From Scolanthus callimorphus (lineage: Eukaryota > Cnidaria > Anthozoa > Actiniaria > Edwardsiidae): a stretch of 64,000 bases of DNA. The stretch covers positions 558,001 through 622,000 of the forward strand of contig JAWWUD010000059.1 of assembly GCA_033964015.1 (NCBI GenBank), given 5' to 3'. The notes beneath the pieces are model-generated. The model saw only the letters and a list, made by a program, of their open reading frames with translations, did not search any database and was not told the origin of the DNA. A program made the position numbers and the translations under genes. Each line of letters opens with the position of its first letter. Positions within the stretch are counted from its first letter, which is position 1. Positions 23,119 through 33,768 of the stretch are shown in pieces.

Positions 23119-23432
23119 ATTTCGAATGAAGAAAGGTGTGGGTTTCCTGTGGCATTAGAGCTGCTAACTCTCCCCAGTTGCATAAATTAAACATGGCAGC
23201 TTATCGATGCGATTCTAGCGATTCTACAGCGCTTCTAACACAAAGAATCAGTAAGGATAGTGACTAGAATCAGTAAAAAGGATAGTGACTAGGTAAGTGT
23301 CAATCTATATAGGTCTGCATATTCTGGTCTGCATTTTCCGGTCTGCATTTTTCTGGTATGCATTTTCCGGTATGCATTTTCTGGTCTGCATTTTTCAGTC
23401 TGCATTTTCTGGTCTGCATTTTGGACCTGCCG
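23119..23432. repeat. MULE right terminal inverted repeat
   Basis: This is the reverse complement of the left repeat, with three mismatches by eye. It ends TTGGACCTGCCG at 23,432, immediately followed by the duplicated ATGTGGAAAT at 23,433-23,442. The same ATGCA(G/T)ACC motif array is present in inverse orientation. Confidence 0.92.
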
Positions 23433-23583
23433 ATGTGGAAATCAAAACAAAGTTTTATTCAATTAACCAAGAAGTAATCTAGCAAAGCAGTATTTGGATA
23501 GTTCAGCTCATGACTTTCATGTGGTCAGGTTCCAGGCTAGCTTCGCTCTAAAACAACAAAGACGGCGACAGTCGACAACAATA

Positions 23584-23997
23584 TTACAAAGTGAATAAAA
23601 ACCCACCTTTTACGGTTCCTCCATGTAATTTTAGTCCCCCGAAGAGCCACTGTTCTATTATAAACGCCTCATGCCCGCTAGACCACGACTGTAGTGTTTC
23701 ATGTTTTGTCATAGTTGGCTGCTCGCCGAATCTCGCCTCTCGGCTTCTTGTTGTCCGAGAAGAACTCTTTTGACTCCTACATACACTTGTTGCTCCGAAA
23801 TTTGCGTAGTACGATTCTAGTTGGTTCTCACAGCCGCTCCCAAGTATAGTTTCGTCTTGTGCATTGGCCACGAATCGAAGTATATTATAAATCTTTCTCG
23901 GTTTCTTTCTTGGTTTCCTGTAGTGTGACGTCAGTATCGAGCCAGCAGCGCCCCCCTGACTACCTACCCCTCCCCCTGTCGCGTCGCTCGGCTCCAT
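23584..23997 (-). CDS. Possible first exon of an unknown minus-strand gene
   Basis: An ATG at 23,997 opens a 137-codon frame. It directly follows a CpG-rich segment with a CRE site. The product begins with a Gly-rich leader, then a basic stretch (RKPRKKPRKIYNILRF), and shows no domain I recognise. A possible donor (GTAAAAG) lies close to the 3' end of the frame near 23,610. If the gene is real, the MULE would lie in its first intron or downstream. Length and codon content alone do not prove coding, so this is tentative. Confidence 0.28.
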   Translation of the reverse strand: MEPSDATGGGVGSQGGAAGSILTSHYRKPRKKPRKIYNILRFVANAQDETILGSGCENQLESYYANFGATSVCRSQKSSSRTTRSREARFGEQPTMTKHETLQSWSSGHEAFIIEQWLFGGLKLHGGTVKGGFLFTL

Positions 23998-24132
23998 GTT
24001 GTGACGTCACCGGCGAGTGATCGCGAACGCGCGGCCATCACCAAAGCATCGACCACCCACCCCTCCCCAGTCATTCGGGTGTCACTCACTTGGCGGCGCC
24101 ATGTTGTGACGTCATGCCAATCTGTGACGTCA
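23936..24132. promoter_or_regulatory. Cluster of four CRE/ATF palindromes in a CpG-rich patch
   Basis: TGACGTCA occurs at 23,936, 24,002, 24,107 and 24,125. The second and third sit in a repeated context CCATGTTGTGACGTCA. The patch is locally GC- and CpG-rich, unlike its surroundings, as in an animal promoter. It could drive the minus-strand exon at 23,584-23,997, or be a repeat that carries CRE sites. Confidence 0.5.
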
Positions 24133-24170
24133 GGCTTCACGGTACGCACGGAAAAATGGCGGGAAATCTC

Positions 24171-25310
24171 GACGTCGAAAATTCACTCGCATGACAGAGC
24201 GGAAATTACCAAAAATGAAATATCTAACTTCGCCATATTTCAAAATATAAGCTCACGATTCCGTATACAAAGAGTTTCAGTGACCAAAAGCTTAATTCCA
24301 AATTTTAAAGAAATTTGAAGAATATGACTTTTAGATATGATCGAGCAAAGTTTGCATAATTCCTGATCAAAGTACTAATTCTCCTGTAAAAAGGCATAGA
24401 AACCAAAGTTTACAGCCTAATATCTCAAAGACGGATCCATTAGAAAAAAGTCATTTTTGATATTTTGTTGTCCATCAAATGAGGAGTCTGTTATGCAAAA
24501 AATCAAGCTTATCTGAGTTAACCCGACCTTACTATTTGAAATTTAGTGATTTTAGCAGGGTTTTTCCGCTCTGTCCACTCGCATCCCTTTGCGACTTGTG
24601 ATGCTTTGGGTACCCTGTGGGAATTCATATATTATTCATATATTATTTGCGATCGTTTGGACGCTTTTTCCTTAGGTATGGTGCTCCGCTCTGCGGCCTT
24701 CGGCCGCAAAGGAGCTCCGCTATAACCCCCATGCAGGATTTTTTTCTCGAAGAAATTTATTTTCGGAGGCACACAACGAGCACCCTCCTTAAATGTGTTT
24801 AAATGGTTTTATTTTGGCGTTTGCTGGTGTTTCTGTTATGTTCAGCAAAAATGAGTTGTAAAAGTTGCTGGGGAAAAATAATTTATCTGTTCCTTTTTGC
24901 CAGGAGGCAACTTCAGTGATATAATTTCCCAGCAGAACCACAGCTCAAATTTTTCCCAGGCCAGCAACGTTGTTGCCAGCTAGAGCCAGGAGATTAAAAT
25001 CGGGATTGTAGATCGTCATTTGATGAAAATAACCACGAAAAAAAGAAAGAAAGATAGCATTGTTTACCAGCAACGAGAAAATAGTAGAAAATTATCGCCA
25101 CACATATTTTTTTTGTTCAAAAAAAATTGAAAACAATTTGCGACGGTATTTTCAAAACTGAGCCCCGCGATCAAAAAATAGATGGTTGACCGCTTAACGC
25201 TTTGTTTGTTTTATTATTTTTAATAAAACGCCAGGGCTTAGTTGCCGACAACGAGAATCTTTTTATATATTAGTTTGTGGATAGCGTTTAATTATTATAC
25301 ATTACTTCCC
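24171..25310. other. Non-coding with dispersed repeats
   Basis: No gene. It holds a hairpin module at 24,677-24,722, and from about 24,766 a segment (GCACACAACGAGC) related to the repeat at 28,637-29,105. Confidence 0.4.
24677..24722 (+). repeat. Hairpin module, copy 1 (TATGGTGCTCCGC...GGAGCTCCGCTAT)
   Basis: A 7-bp GC-rich stem (TGCGGCC paired with GGCCGCA) closes a TTC triloop, framed by GTGCTCCGCT and GGAGCTCCGC. Related modules with different stems lie at 55,266-55,317 and 58,963-58,994, and a stem-less form at about 34,408-34,436. Confidence 0.75.
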
Positions 25311-26894
25311 TGAATCTGATTGGTTAATAATGCGTGCTTTACTTTTGAGAATCACACAACCTACTCGGAACCCACAGATTCCGAGCAATAATCTTAAAGC
25401 ACTCACTGAGAGAAAAAGACTCATTTCCAGCCATTTTATAAGCCTGAAATTTCAAAATTTCCCCTGGGGGAACATGCCCCCACACCCCCCAGGAGAATTA
25501 AGCATTTCAACTCCTGCACCTATCACTAGTGCTCTGAGTTATAATTTATATCTTACATGTTTGTTTCGCTATTTAATAAAAGATCAAGCATCTGAAACAC
25601 TTATTTCGCCTCCCCGCCACGATTTAATCACTAGCATAGCCTTTTTCATTCTGTTCTTTCGTTGAAAGGGGGTCTTGAGTTGTTCCCTAAACTGTAAGGA
25701 GGGACCTAAAAAATCTGAACGCTCTATTTTTTTTTATTGCGTAATTGATCTTTTCTCCTCCGACCCCCTTTCCGATGTAAATAATTGGTTCTTTAGTCAA
25801 GAATCCGTAGGTTGCGCGCGCAATGCATTCTTGCTATGAGCAGTTGAATGGTTTGCTCGTGAAATTTACTCGTACATTTTTCTTTAGACAGATACAGGCA
25901 AAAGCTAACGATATAAAAATCCGACGTTTCGGTGAGACCTTACCGCCATTTGTCAAGGGAACTAAATTAAATATGAGAGTTCAAGAGTATCATTTTTCAT
26001 TGTGAGTAAATTCCTGCTTATGAAAAGACAAGTAAAAAGTACAATTAACTTAAATGACCCCTTCTCTGACTGGTCTCATGGTGACGACGCCGAAACGTTT
26101 ATTTCAATACATTATTTTAACAGAAATGAACTTTTAATTTTATTTGAAAAATTCAACTGTAATTTTTACTAATTTTTCTTTGTGAGCACAAAGTTGTTTT
26201 CCTCTCCATTTTTTGCTAAACAATGTTTTTAAAAAACAATTGCGGCCTCGCCTGTTTCCACTCGCCCGATTCTCGACTTGATTACCCGTCCGGATATAAC
26301 AGAAACCTCTTCGAATGATTGCTTACTGTCGATAACAAATAGTTGTCGATGACCACTGTATACAATGCTACGCGTCTGCTAAATTCGATGTTTCGTTGGG
26401 CGATTGGTGATTTTTGGCTGTTGAAACACTGGATTGGGCTAATTCGATAATTTGGAGCCGAGCCAGTTTCCACGAACTTATTTTATCTCAATACAACCCA
26501 TGCTAAATTGTTCAATATCGTCTAAAAGAGAGCCGCTCACAATTTTAATCAAAACATAATGTAACCATGGACCCGAGCCATTACACTCGAAACTCATCAT
26601 TTGTAATGATCACAAAGTTTATACCATTTAGAATCCTAAAAGTTTTTTGCTCTTTCTATTCACTTCAGAAGGTTGCAAAATTCACGAGAACTAACAGATA
26701 TTCGAGAAATGATGTTGTTCGTGTTTTCCACTATTTTTTTTCACGGTCGAGCTTAAAAACAAAACTCAAGAAACCTCAGGACTCGAATAATCACTAGATA
26801 ACTGACACAGTTTTGTTGAAAAGAACCACCGCCCCCCTGCGACACAAGAGGCGTATTAATGCGTGATTCCCCTCCCCACAACACTGGCAGCAAA
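25311..26894. other. Non-coding upstream region of the host gene, with repeat DNA
   Basis: A segment at about 25,311-25,350 (CTGATTGGTTAATAATGCGT) and another near 25,800-25,860 (GCGCGCGCAATGCATT) resemble the ends of the repeat at 32,085-32,235, suggesting a MITE-like unit of about 550 bp. The last few hundred bases should include the host gene promoter. No TATA box was identified. Confidence 0.4.
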
Positions 26895-27012
26895 ATGGTT
26901 TCTTCAAAGCGGGTCACTCTGTTTGCAGTGCGTATTTCACTAACGTTGACGGCACTACTGATATTCGCTCAGCTTCAGAAGTGGAACGGAACTCGCCCAT
27001 TATTAACCCAAG
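26895..27012 (+). CDS. Host gene exon 1: signal anchor of a putative type II glycosyltransferase-like protein
   Basis: The exon starts at an ATG in good context (CAAAATGG) and ends at a GTAATA donor in phase 1. It encodes a short basic N-terminus (MVSSKR), a hydrophobic helix of about 20 residues (residues 7-27, VTLFAVRISLTLTALLIFAQ), and the start of a lumenal stem with an NGT glycosylation site. This is the layout of Golgi type II membrane enzymes. An in-frame ATG 36 bp upstream is possible but in weaker context. The trailing G plus AT at the start of the 47,523 exon makes an Asp codon, so the two exons join in phase across a 20.5-kb intron. Additional exons of compatible phase cannot be excluded. 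Confidence 0.62.
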
Positions 27013-27749
27013 GTAATAAGTTACATTGTGAGTTGTGCATAGCCGGGTTAGCATCCCGCCTGCTTTCTGTAACAAGCTTGTTCGACTACATTTACTGCCA
27101 TTTTCATAATTCTGCGAACTCCCACTTTACATTTCCGAACGCCAAACTGCGTTTTGGCTTCCGTACATCAAACAAGCGCGCGAGTTTTTCTTAGTCTCGT
27201 TTGTATTTATTGTGAAAAAGTTTTTTATGTAAGCCTATATGTAGCTTTATTGGTTAAAAAAAAAACTCTCAAAGCCTGCGTGAAAAGAGCTGTTCACTCC
27301 TTTGATTGGCGCATTGTTAGTCGGCGAAGAGTTCGCAGAATTATAAAAACCGTAACAAAACCCGATCCGCACTATGTTGAGTTTTGTTTTAGTTTCTAGT
27401 TTCGTCCAAATAGCACGTGATTTTTCAGAGCGAATCCTATAATTTTTCCCCGCACTCAATGTTCAATCCAAAAACGGAACGCAAACGTGTCAAGCAAGTC
27501 TTGGGTATTCTCAAAACAAAGCTTGAGATTACAATTAGACTAGCTGATGCCCGTGAAAAATTCACGGAGTGTAAGGGGGAAATATATTTTACTTAAAGTG
27601 TTCTCTGTTTAAAAAAAACGGGAAAAAAATTGTTTCGGAATTGTTTGTATGTTTATCATATCTCAGCGATGGGAGAGAAGAAACGGGTCAAGTAAAAATG
27701 TTCTAAGGACTAAGAATTTTTTTTAGTTTATATTATTTATATTTTTTCG
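27013..27749. other. Start of host gene intron 1
   Basis: Intron 1 runs 27,013-47,522. This first part contains no recognised element. Confidence 0.4.
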
Positions 27750-27756
27750 GCTTTGT

Positions 27757-28250
27757 CCCTCTAAAAAATAGCTTGAATTAAGAACTAAGCCCAAAGTGAA
27801 TCTTTTCCAACAAAAACATGCCCACTGGAGGGATTTCCGGGATTGTGTCCTTCGTTTTGCGATAGAGCCGTCAGGATTTATACTTAGAGAATATTATTCA
27901 TGACTTTCACGGACTTTGTTTTCTAAATGTGTCATTTCGACTTAGCGCGTGCTCCGAGGGAAGCAAGGTAGTGTGTACGTTTGTTGAAACTTGAATGAAA
28001 ATTTTCTCAGCTCGAATCTTTCAAGTTAGAATTATCCCTGCACATTCCTGTATGTAATCTGTAAGAGAACCATTTAGGTTTGAATGTCAATGGTGCTTTC
28101 GGCTGCGCGAACCGAGTCCTTTTTAGTTTCTGTGGGAGAATTCAACATGGCGGCGATGGCGGCTTTGTCCCTCGCTTAAGAAATCGCTTGAATTAGAACT
28201 TAGCCCGAGGTGAATCTTTTCCAACAAAAACATGCCCACAGTCCAGATTT
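27757..28250. repeat. Direct repeat pair of about 85 bp in intron 1
   Basis: Segments near 27,757-27,835 and 28,163-28,245 are direct copies. Both read GGCTTTGTCCCTC, a variable part, then GTGAATCTTTTCCAACAAAA and CATGCCCAC, about 400 bp apart. They may be the remains of a tandemly duplicated repeat. Confidence 0.75.
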
Positions 28251-28636
28251 CCACCTTCCCTTCGTGTTTGCGAACTCTTTTGGCAGCACAGCTCCAGGGC
28301 TAAGCGGAGCGAGTTCGGACACGATTTTCCTTACGGTATTAATATATAGTCTAGATACTGCAATAGAAAATCAAAGGCATGCCATAGGCCAACTCGTGGG
28401 TGTTTTCCTTTGAAAAACTTTTAGAAATTAGTTGTTTAAGAAGATTCTATCAATTTGGTGGAAGACTCCTATATTTTGGGGCAGGCCTGCTCAATGAGAA
28501 AAACAAATTTGATTCCTAACTGATACCGACATGAGTGCGTAGCCCCTAAAATATACCACTAAGAAAAAATTCAGGGAAAAATGTCACAAAGTTTGTTGTT
28601 GAAGCTCTTGGTCACCTGGATTTGTGGCAAACAACA

Positions 28637-29105
28637 CGGGCACACAACGGGGCTGTTCCTCAAAAAAGCTGTTCCTCGCCCCCTTTCGCTGCTGGCTGGC
28701 AAAAATTCATCGCCTCCGGTTCCTGGCAAAAATTTATGCATATCGCTTTTGCTGCACACACAAGTTGCTCATGGATGTTGAAATATGATATTTTAAGTGA
28801 CAGTACTTAAAAATGAACTTAGTTAGTGGTCGTTTTAAGGATACCCATATATTTTTGGGGCTTCCTGTGGTAATGTTACTCTCCTGGCTGGGAAAAACTT
28901 TTTAAGTTGTCCTGCTGGCTAGGAAATTTTTTTAACACGCAGCTGCTGGCTGGGAAAAAATGAGACCCTCTACTGGCAAAAAGGAACAGCTAAATTTTTG
29001 CCAGCAATTTTTAAAACATGTATTTATATGCTCTACGTGCGTAAAATGTCCAAATACGTTAATTTAAAAGCATTTTAACAAGGGGGGCTCGTTGTGTGCC
29101 CGTGA
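28637..29105. mobile_element. MITE-like repeat with short inverted ends
   Basis: The left side has ACGGGCACACAACGGGGCTG and the right side ends with the near-inverse CTCGTTGTGTGCCCGTG. In between are several 'GGCTGGCAAAAATT' and 'GCTGGCTGGGAAAA' motifs and TGTTCC/GGAACA segments. A related segment is at about 24,766-24,910. No ORF. Confidence 0.5.
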
Positions 29106-29149
29106 AACAAACTGTCTTTTCCTTTTAGTCAACAAATGCATTGCAGTAT

Positions 29150-29275
29150 TGTGTGGTTCCAGAAATTATCCATACCCCCCCCCCCCCCCCCCCCCCCCCT
29201 ACGGAAGGGCATTGGAAATTCCGGACTCAGGAGGGGTGGGGGGGGGGGGGGTCAATTTACCTGACTGCTCTAAAT
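29150..29275. repeat. C-run/GGAAATTCC/G-run dispersed repeat
   Basis: A C-run of more than 20, TACGGAAGGGCATTGGAAAT, then a G-run and TCAATTTACCTGA. It is the same family as the repeats at 9,785, 43,985 and 53,163. Confidence 0.7.
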
Positions 29276-29401
29276 TCTGGTAGTTGCTTTACAGTTTATT
29301 TTTTCAAACAGTGGCATAAGTCATAGTAGAGTAAGCCATGTGCAGTAGTCAACCATACAGCAGAATTTGGAGCTGTATTCACAGGTGACCCAAACTATTG
29401 T

Positions 29402-29773
29402 TCTGTATTTCTATTAGGCGCCTGATAATGTTAGATTAGTGAGCTTTTGAGGGCTGTTTTAGGACTGAAATATAAGAGAATTTGTATAGTGTTTTTGAGG
29501 GTAAAATTCAGTGTGAAAATTTATAAAAATGGGCAAGATTTTTACACACACTTTTTTGTTGTCTCTTTGGGATCTCTCCTGTGGGAGTCGCTGAGGATAT
29601 CTCACGGAAGAGTAAATAGAATGGCTCCGTACTTCTCAGGAGAGATCCCAAAGAGACAACAAACAAGTGAATTTTACCCCTCAAAAACACTATACAAATT
29701 CTCTTATATTTCTGTCCTAAAACAGCCCTCAAAAGCTGTCTAATTTAACATTATCAGGCTAATAGAAATACAG
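29402..29773. mobile_element. Foldback MITE, 372 bp, long inverted ends
   Basis: The left end TCTGTATTTCTATTAG is followed by CCTGATAATGTTA and TTTTGAGGGCTGTTTTAGGA; all are matched in inverse at the right end closing AATACAGA. The arms span about 130 bp, apart from small indels, up to a TTGTTGTCTCTTTGGGAT segment near the centre. Because the arms are inverted, both strands contain a frame starting MRAVLG, which is an artefact of the repeat and not a gene. Confidence 0.85.
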
Positions 29774-31390
29774 ACTCAGTGCTTGGGTCACCTGTGCTGT
29801 ATTGGGTGTTCCTCCTCTAGCATTTGTGTATTCTTTTTAGAGTTGTCACCTCAAGCGAACAATATTGTGCTCTGCCCTTCAGTTGTTGTGCGGACCACTT
29901 CACAGGAATGGATGAGCCTTCAATTAGGAAGAGAAATGAGTCAAATTTTAGCTTGCTGGATTGCCAGAAAATTATTTTTTACGTGTAAAGAATATATCAA
30001 ATTTTTGTGGGGGAGATCACACGGTATTCATTGGTGTTTTTGGGTCCAAGATGTAGCTTTGCACGAGATGTACAGATGCCGTATTTCCCAGTTACACGCT
30101 CAAATCTTAATCAAAATACTTTAATGAGCAAATTAAAGAAGTTTGAAAACACAATGACAGAAAAGAACACAAGTGCCTTACGGGTGACTCAGTCAAAATT
30201 CAAAATGCTGTGACACGGGTGTGCCAACTTGTTGCAAAGGGATAACTTTCCTTTTCCACTATTTCATAATTCTTTTTGCAGTACTATTTTATTTCTGTCT
30301 TTAGACAAGTAACGCAATTAAACCAGCCATGATCTCTATTAATGCCAACCCCTAATTGCACATCCCCCTATAAAAAAAGTCAGAAATGAACTTCCCTCAA
30401 GCCAAGTTTGAGCATCGGTGTAATCAACTCATAAGATATCCTGCTTTCAAGCTTATAATGAAGGCAAATTCAAAAAACACGAACAATTAAACAGCCTTTA
30501 AACTGCTAGCTAATTTGGATTTGTATATTCGTGTGTTATAGAGCGGATTGAATTGGATTACGAAAAGGCATTTTGGATTTCTTACCAGGCTAAACAGTTT
30601 TCAAACCAGCGAAAGCTATAAAATCTTACGTCATGTTACGTACAAACGGCTTTATAATAAAGTTTCAATTCCTCCTTTTTCTTTGTAATACTCAATAATA
30701 ATATAATGTAGGATTCTGAGTTGTTTATGTAGATCACTGGTCCTATTTTATAACATTTTGTTGAAACAACCGTGACATAGCCCCTTTATAAACTCACCTG
30801 TAAACACGTGACATAGCCCCTTTATAAACTCACCTGTAAACACGATTCAGATCCGCTTCACAATATCGCGAATTCACGAGTGTGGAGTTGGTTATTTTCT
30901 TTCTTTGGATATCAACAACCATTATTCAGGCGAATTTCTGCAAAAAGAAGAAGAAACAAGGCAATGAACATCCCTCATTATCCAAGCTACGGACTCAGCC
31001 ATCGAAATATTGTGATATCCTAACATTCTCGAACCCAGATCTTCTCCGCTATTTATTACTAGATTTGGGTTCCTTGTGGTAAAGACGGACAATTGGGGGG
31101 GGGGGGGGGGGGGGCGGTGGATTGTTTGTCCTTGTTTTACCACGAATTTGTGCCCCTATTAAGCAGAAGACCCGCGCATTGTATTGTCTTCTTGCTCTTT
31201 GAGATGCCTCTGGGGAATGGGATTTCTATTTTCGGCCGATTATGCACTAAAATGGGACTGGGATTTCTGGGAAATGGGAATTAGACACCCCCCTGTATTG
31301 ATAACCCTGTATTCGGTAACTTGGCTTTGCTTGTTGAAGTTACTCGTTAAGTGTAGGTTTTAAAATAGCTAAAAAGAAGCGTTTTAAAAC
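29774..31390. other. Intron 1 non-coding, with a tandem duplication
   Basis: At 30,771-30,844 a 37-bp unit (GTGACATAGCCCCTTTATAA...) occurs twice in tandem. A G-run lies at about 31,097-31,116. No gene. Confidence 0.5.
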
Positions 31391-32084
31391 AATTAGGGTT
31401 TTGCGCATGCGCTAATGACGTCATTGGTAGTGTACTTTTCATTTTCCCACGTTTTGTAACCCCCTACACCTGGGTTTGCTCGGATCAAAGTCCTTACACA
31501 GTGTAGGCAGTGAGATGACTAAAAAAGTACCGAATTGAAACAAGCCAGTTTTTTGGCAAAAATAGTATAGGTAGCACCCCACACGGTGAAGTTTAAGTGC
31601 CAATTTGACCTATATATAATTTGGCGGAGGTATAGAGGTAACAGAGAAATGCCAAGCGTTTTAGACACGCGAAGTCCCGCAGATAGCTCGAGAGGGGAGG
31701 GAAAGGATAAGCGTATGTATCGAGGCAGGGGTGGGCAAAAATGAACACATAAATTAAAACAATAATCAACATAAATTATGCTAATGTCGAGCGAGCTAAC
31801 ACCGGAGTTTCGAGAGCTAACGTAGGAGTGAGTGACATCGGGTCCCCAGTACAACTCGGGGTTACCATAGTAACCCACGAGTTAACCAGATCACAGTAAC
31901 AGAAAGTTATTTATGTTCCGAAATGGCTAGCCTTGGTTGGGGGCCGTCGCTTTGATCTTCGGCCGGCCGGGACAAACTTAATTTTGTCTACTGTTTTTCG
32001 CACTTATCTTTTGGCAAAAACGAAAAAAATCCGTCAGCACCTACCCCTGTACAAACAACAGAAAGTACAAGTGCGGATTTGGCG
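31391..32084. other. Intron 1 non-coding
   Basis: It includes a CRE palindrome near 31,418 (ATGACGTCAT). The minus-strand frame at 31,519-31,878 has no recognisable content. Confidence 0.35.
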
Positions 32085-32235
32085 GATGCCAGCACTATCT
32101 CGATTCTGATTGGCTAAAAGCGCGCGCTTTACTTTGGGAATCGCGCACTTTGAGTGTCTCCAAGAATCAGCATGCTGATTCTTGAAGAATCAGCTAGCTG
32201 ATTCTTGATCCTGCGCGCGCAATGCATAATGGGTC
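32085..32235. repeat. Repeat with nested GATTCTTGAAGAATC hairpins
   Basis: It contains GATTCTGATTGGCTAAAAGC, then alternating AGAATCAGC.. and ..GCTGATTCT blocks that fold on each other, and a GCGCGCGCAATGCATAATGG end. Similar ends occur at about 25,311 and 25,800. Confidence 0.55.
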
Positions 32236-32350
32236 TAGAGCACTTGAATGGTTTCCCTATCTAACAAGGCGCTTGTGTAAAAGAAATCTTGACAGAAAAA
32301 AAAGGATTTTTACTCAATCAATGTATAATAAAACAATTATTGAATTCGTT

Positions 32351-32460
32351 TTTTGTGATTTCCAGAATAAACAATGTCTCGCCAAGTGGAATCAGGCTCG
32401 GCCTTATGGCCTCGCCTGATTCCACTTGTCTCGGCATTGTTTATTCTGGAAATGACAAAA
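32351..32460. mobile_element. Foldback element with about 55-bp arms
   Basis: The left arm contains TTTCCAGAATAAACAATG and AAGTGGAATCAGGC. The right arm is its near-inverse (GCCTGATTCCACTT, CATTGTTTATTCTGGAAA). The centre is GGCCTTATGGCC. A few mismatches are present. Confidence 0.8.
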
Positions 32461-32842
32461 TCCTCATCCAATAATTGCTTATTAGCGATGCTGTTTTGGG
32501 GGAAATATCACACTAAGACATTATTCAACTACTTGAAAACTGTGTAAGATTCACATGAACAAAGCTCAACAATTTCGGCAAATATTCGGGAAATGGTTGT
32601 CAAAATACGCTTTAAAAACATCTACAAATATGCAATTAAGACTGACAAAAGTAATATTACTGTTACTTACCGATAACCTCCGAATCTAAACAACAATTTC
32701 TGTAAACCGATCGACAAATGGTGTATGTTTTCCATCTTGACGATGGCTTGCCAACTCTCCGAGCAAAGGACTGTGGGGGATGTGCCACCGACGGAAGGAA
32801 CCCAAAATCGCTTGGCCTAGAAAATGATCGTACTGCGCATGC

Positions 32843-32937
32843 ACCACAGGTAACCCACGCCGTAATTGCAAGAGCATTACGGGACTTGCGCCACAGGTAA
32901 CCCACGCCGTAATTGCAAGGGCGTTACGGGACTTGTC
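32843..32937. repeat. Tandem duplication, 47-bp unit
   Basis: Two adjacent copies of a unit containing CCACAGGTAACCCACGCCGT, followed by a TTACGGGACTTG end, differ at a few positions. Confidence 0.9.
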
Positions 32938-33590
32938 GAGATTAGATTGCTCGTTCCCTGACGCTCGCTCGCAAATATGGCTAACAAGTCTAAAATGGAG
33001 TTCTTGTCAAGCTATTGAGAGCAAGTCAATTTGTGGGTTATGCACAAGGCTGTTAATTTACATGGATTTAGTGGAAATTTGAATGCTGTGTGTCAAACAT
33101 TAGGGTGAAAAGCCGGCCGGTGAAATTCACAACAAGTTTATCTACATGGATTCAATTCAAATCTCAATGGAAATTGCAAGCGATTCAATAGTTATGAAGG
33201 GACTAGTAAATGGACAAACACAAGAGGTATTTAAACAATGTTGTTAGTTTTTTTCTGTAGCTTACTTTGAACAGTTTATACGTCTAAATAAAATATTTTT
33301 TGGTTTAGTACTGTTGGTTTTTGTGAACCTGTTAACCTTTTGCTTTCTCTTGTTTTATTCCAAAAACCCATGAAAAACTTATTTAAGCTTAAGTTTATTT
33401 CACTAAACTGTCATTAAACATTTTGTTTATGAAAGTTTTATTTTATTTCATTCCAGTTGATTTTGTTTTAACGAGTGAAAAATGTTTTCAATTTCCGTTT
33501 TACCGTGTTTGCTTGAACGCTTCGGTGTTATTCGTGTTCGGAGCTGCCTTTTCACTTATCTATGCTAAAATCTGTTGGCTATGTTATAAA

Positions 33591-33768
33591 AGTAATGGTC
33601 CATGCTTAGCTGTGCGTATATCCAGTTCTGGAAGCACTTGGATAGTTGAGAGAGCACTCAGCTAGCTAACGCCTCGCTCGTGCGACTCTAACGCTACCTT
33701 CGTGCTCTCTCAACTATCCGCGTGCTTCCAGAACTGGATATACGCACGCTAAGCATGGACCATTACTT
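33591..33768. mobile_element. Foldback MITE (family D), 178 bp with about 67-bp arms
   Basis: The left arm AGTAATGGTCCATGCTTAGC ... GTTGAGAGAGCAC is mirrored by GTGCTCTCTCAAC ... GCTAAGCATGGACCATTACT. The loop is about 40 bp and CTCG-rich. A second copy, broken by insertions, spans 54,096-54,937. Confidence 0.88.

Larger units (their letters stand above)
13828..23432 (-). mobile_element. Complete Mutator-like (MULE) DNA transposon, 9.6 kb
   Basis: The element is bounded by 314-bp terminal inverted repeats (13,828-14,141 and 23,119-23,432) that differ at only three positions by my reading, and by a 10-bp direct duplication. All coding signal lies on the minus strand: an OTU protease exon near the right end, short acidic exons, then a MULE transposase toward the left. 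About 1.1 kb at the left interior and 1.5 kb at the right interior are non-coding, the left part with several strong palindromes. Near-identical ends indicate recent movement. Confidence 0.92.

Noticed and set aside
24690..24710. C(TTCG)G tetraloop in the hairpin module
   Set aside because: A tetraloop closing pair leaves the next pair mismatched (C-C). A TTC triloop with a 7-bp stem fits better.
28165..28260. CRISPR-like direct repeat pair
   Set aside because: There are only two long diverged copies in a eukaryotic intron; no array structure.
29447..29743. Two similar MRAVLG... ORFs on opposite strands as paralogous genes
   Set aside because: They are the two arms of one foldback MITE.
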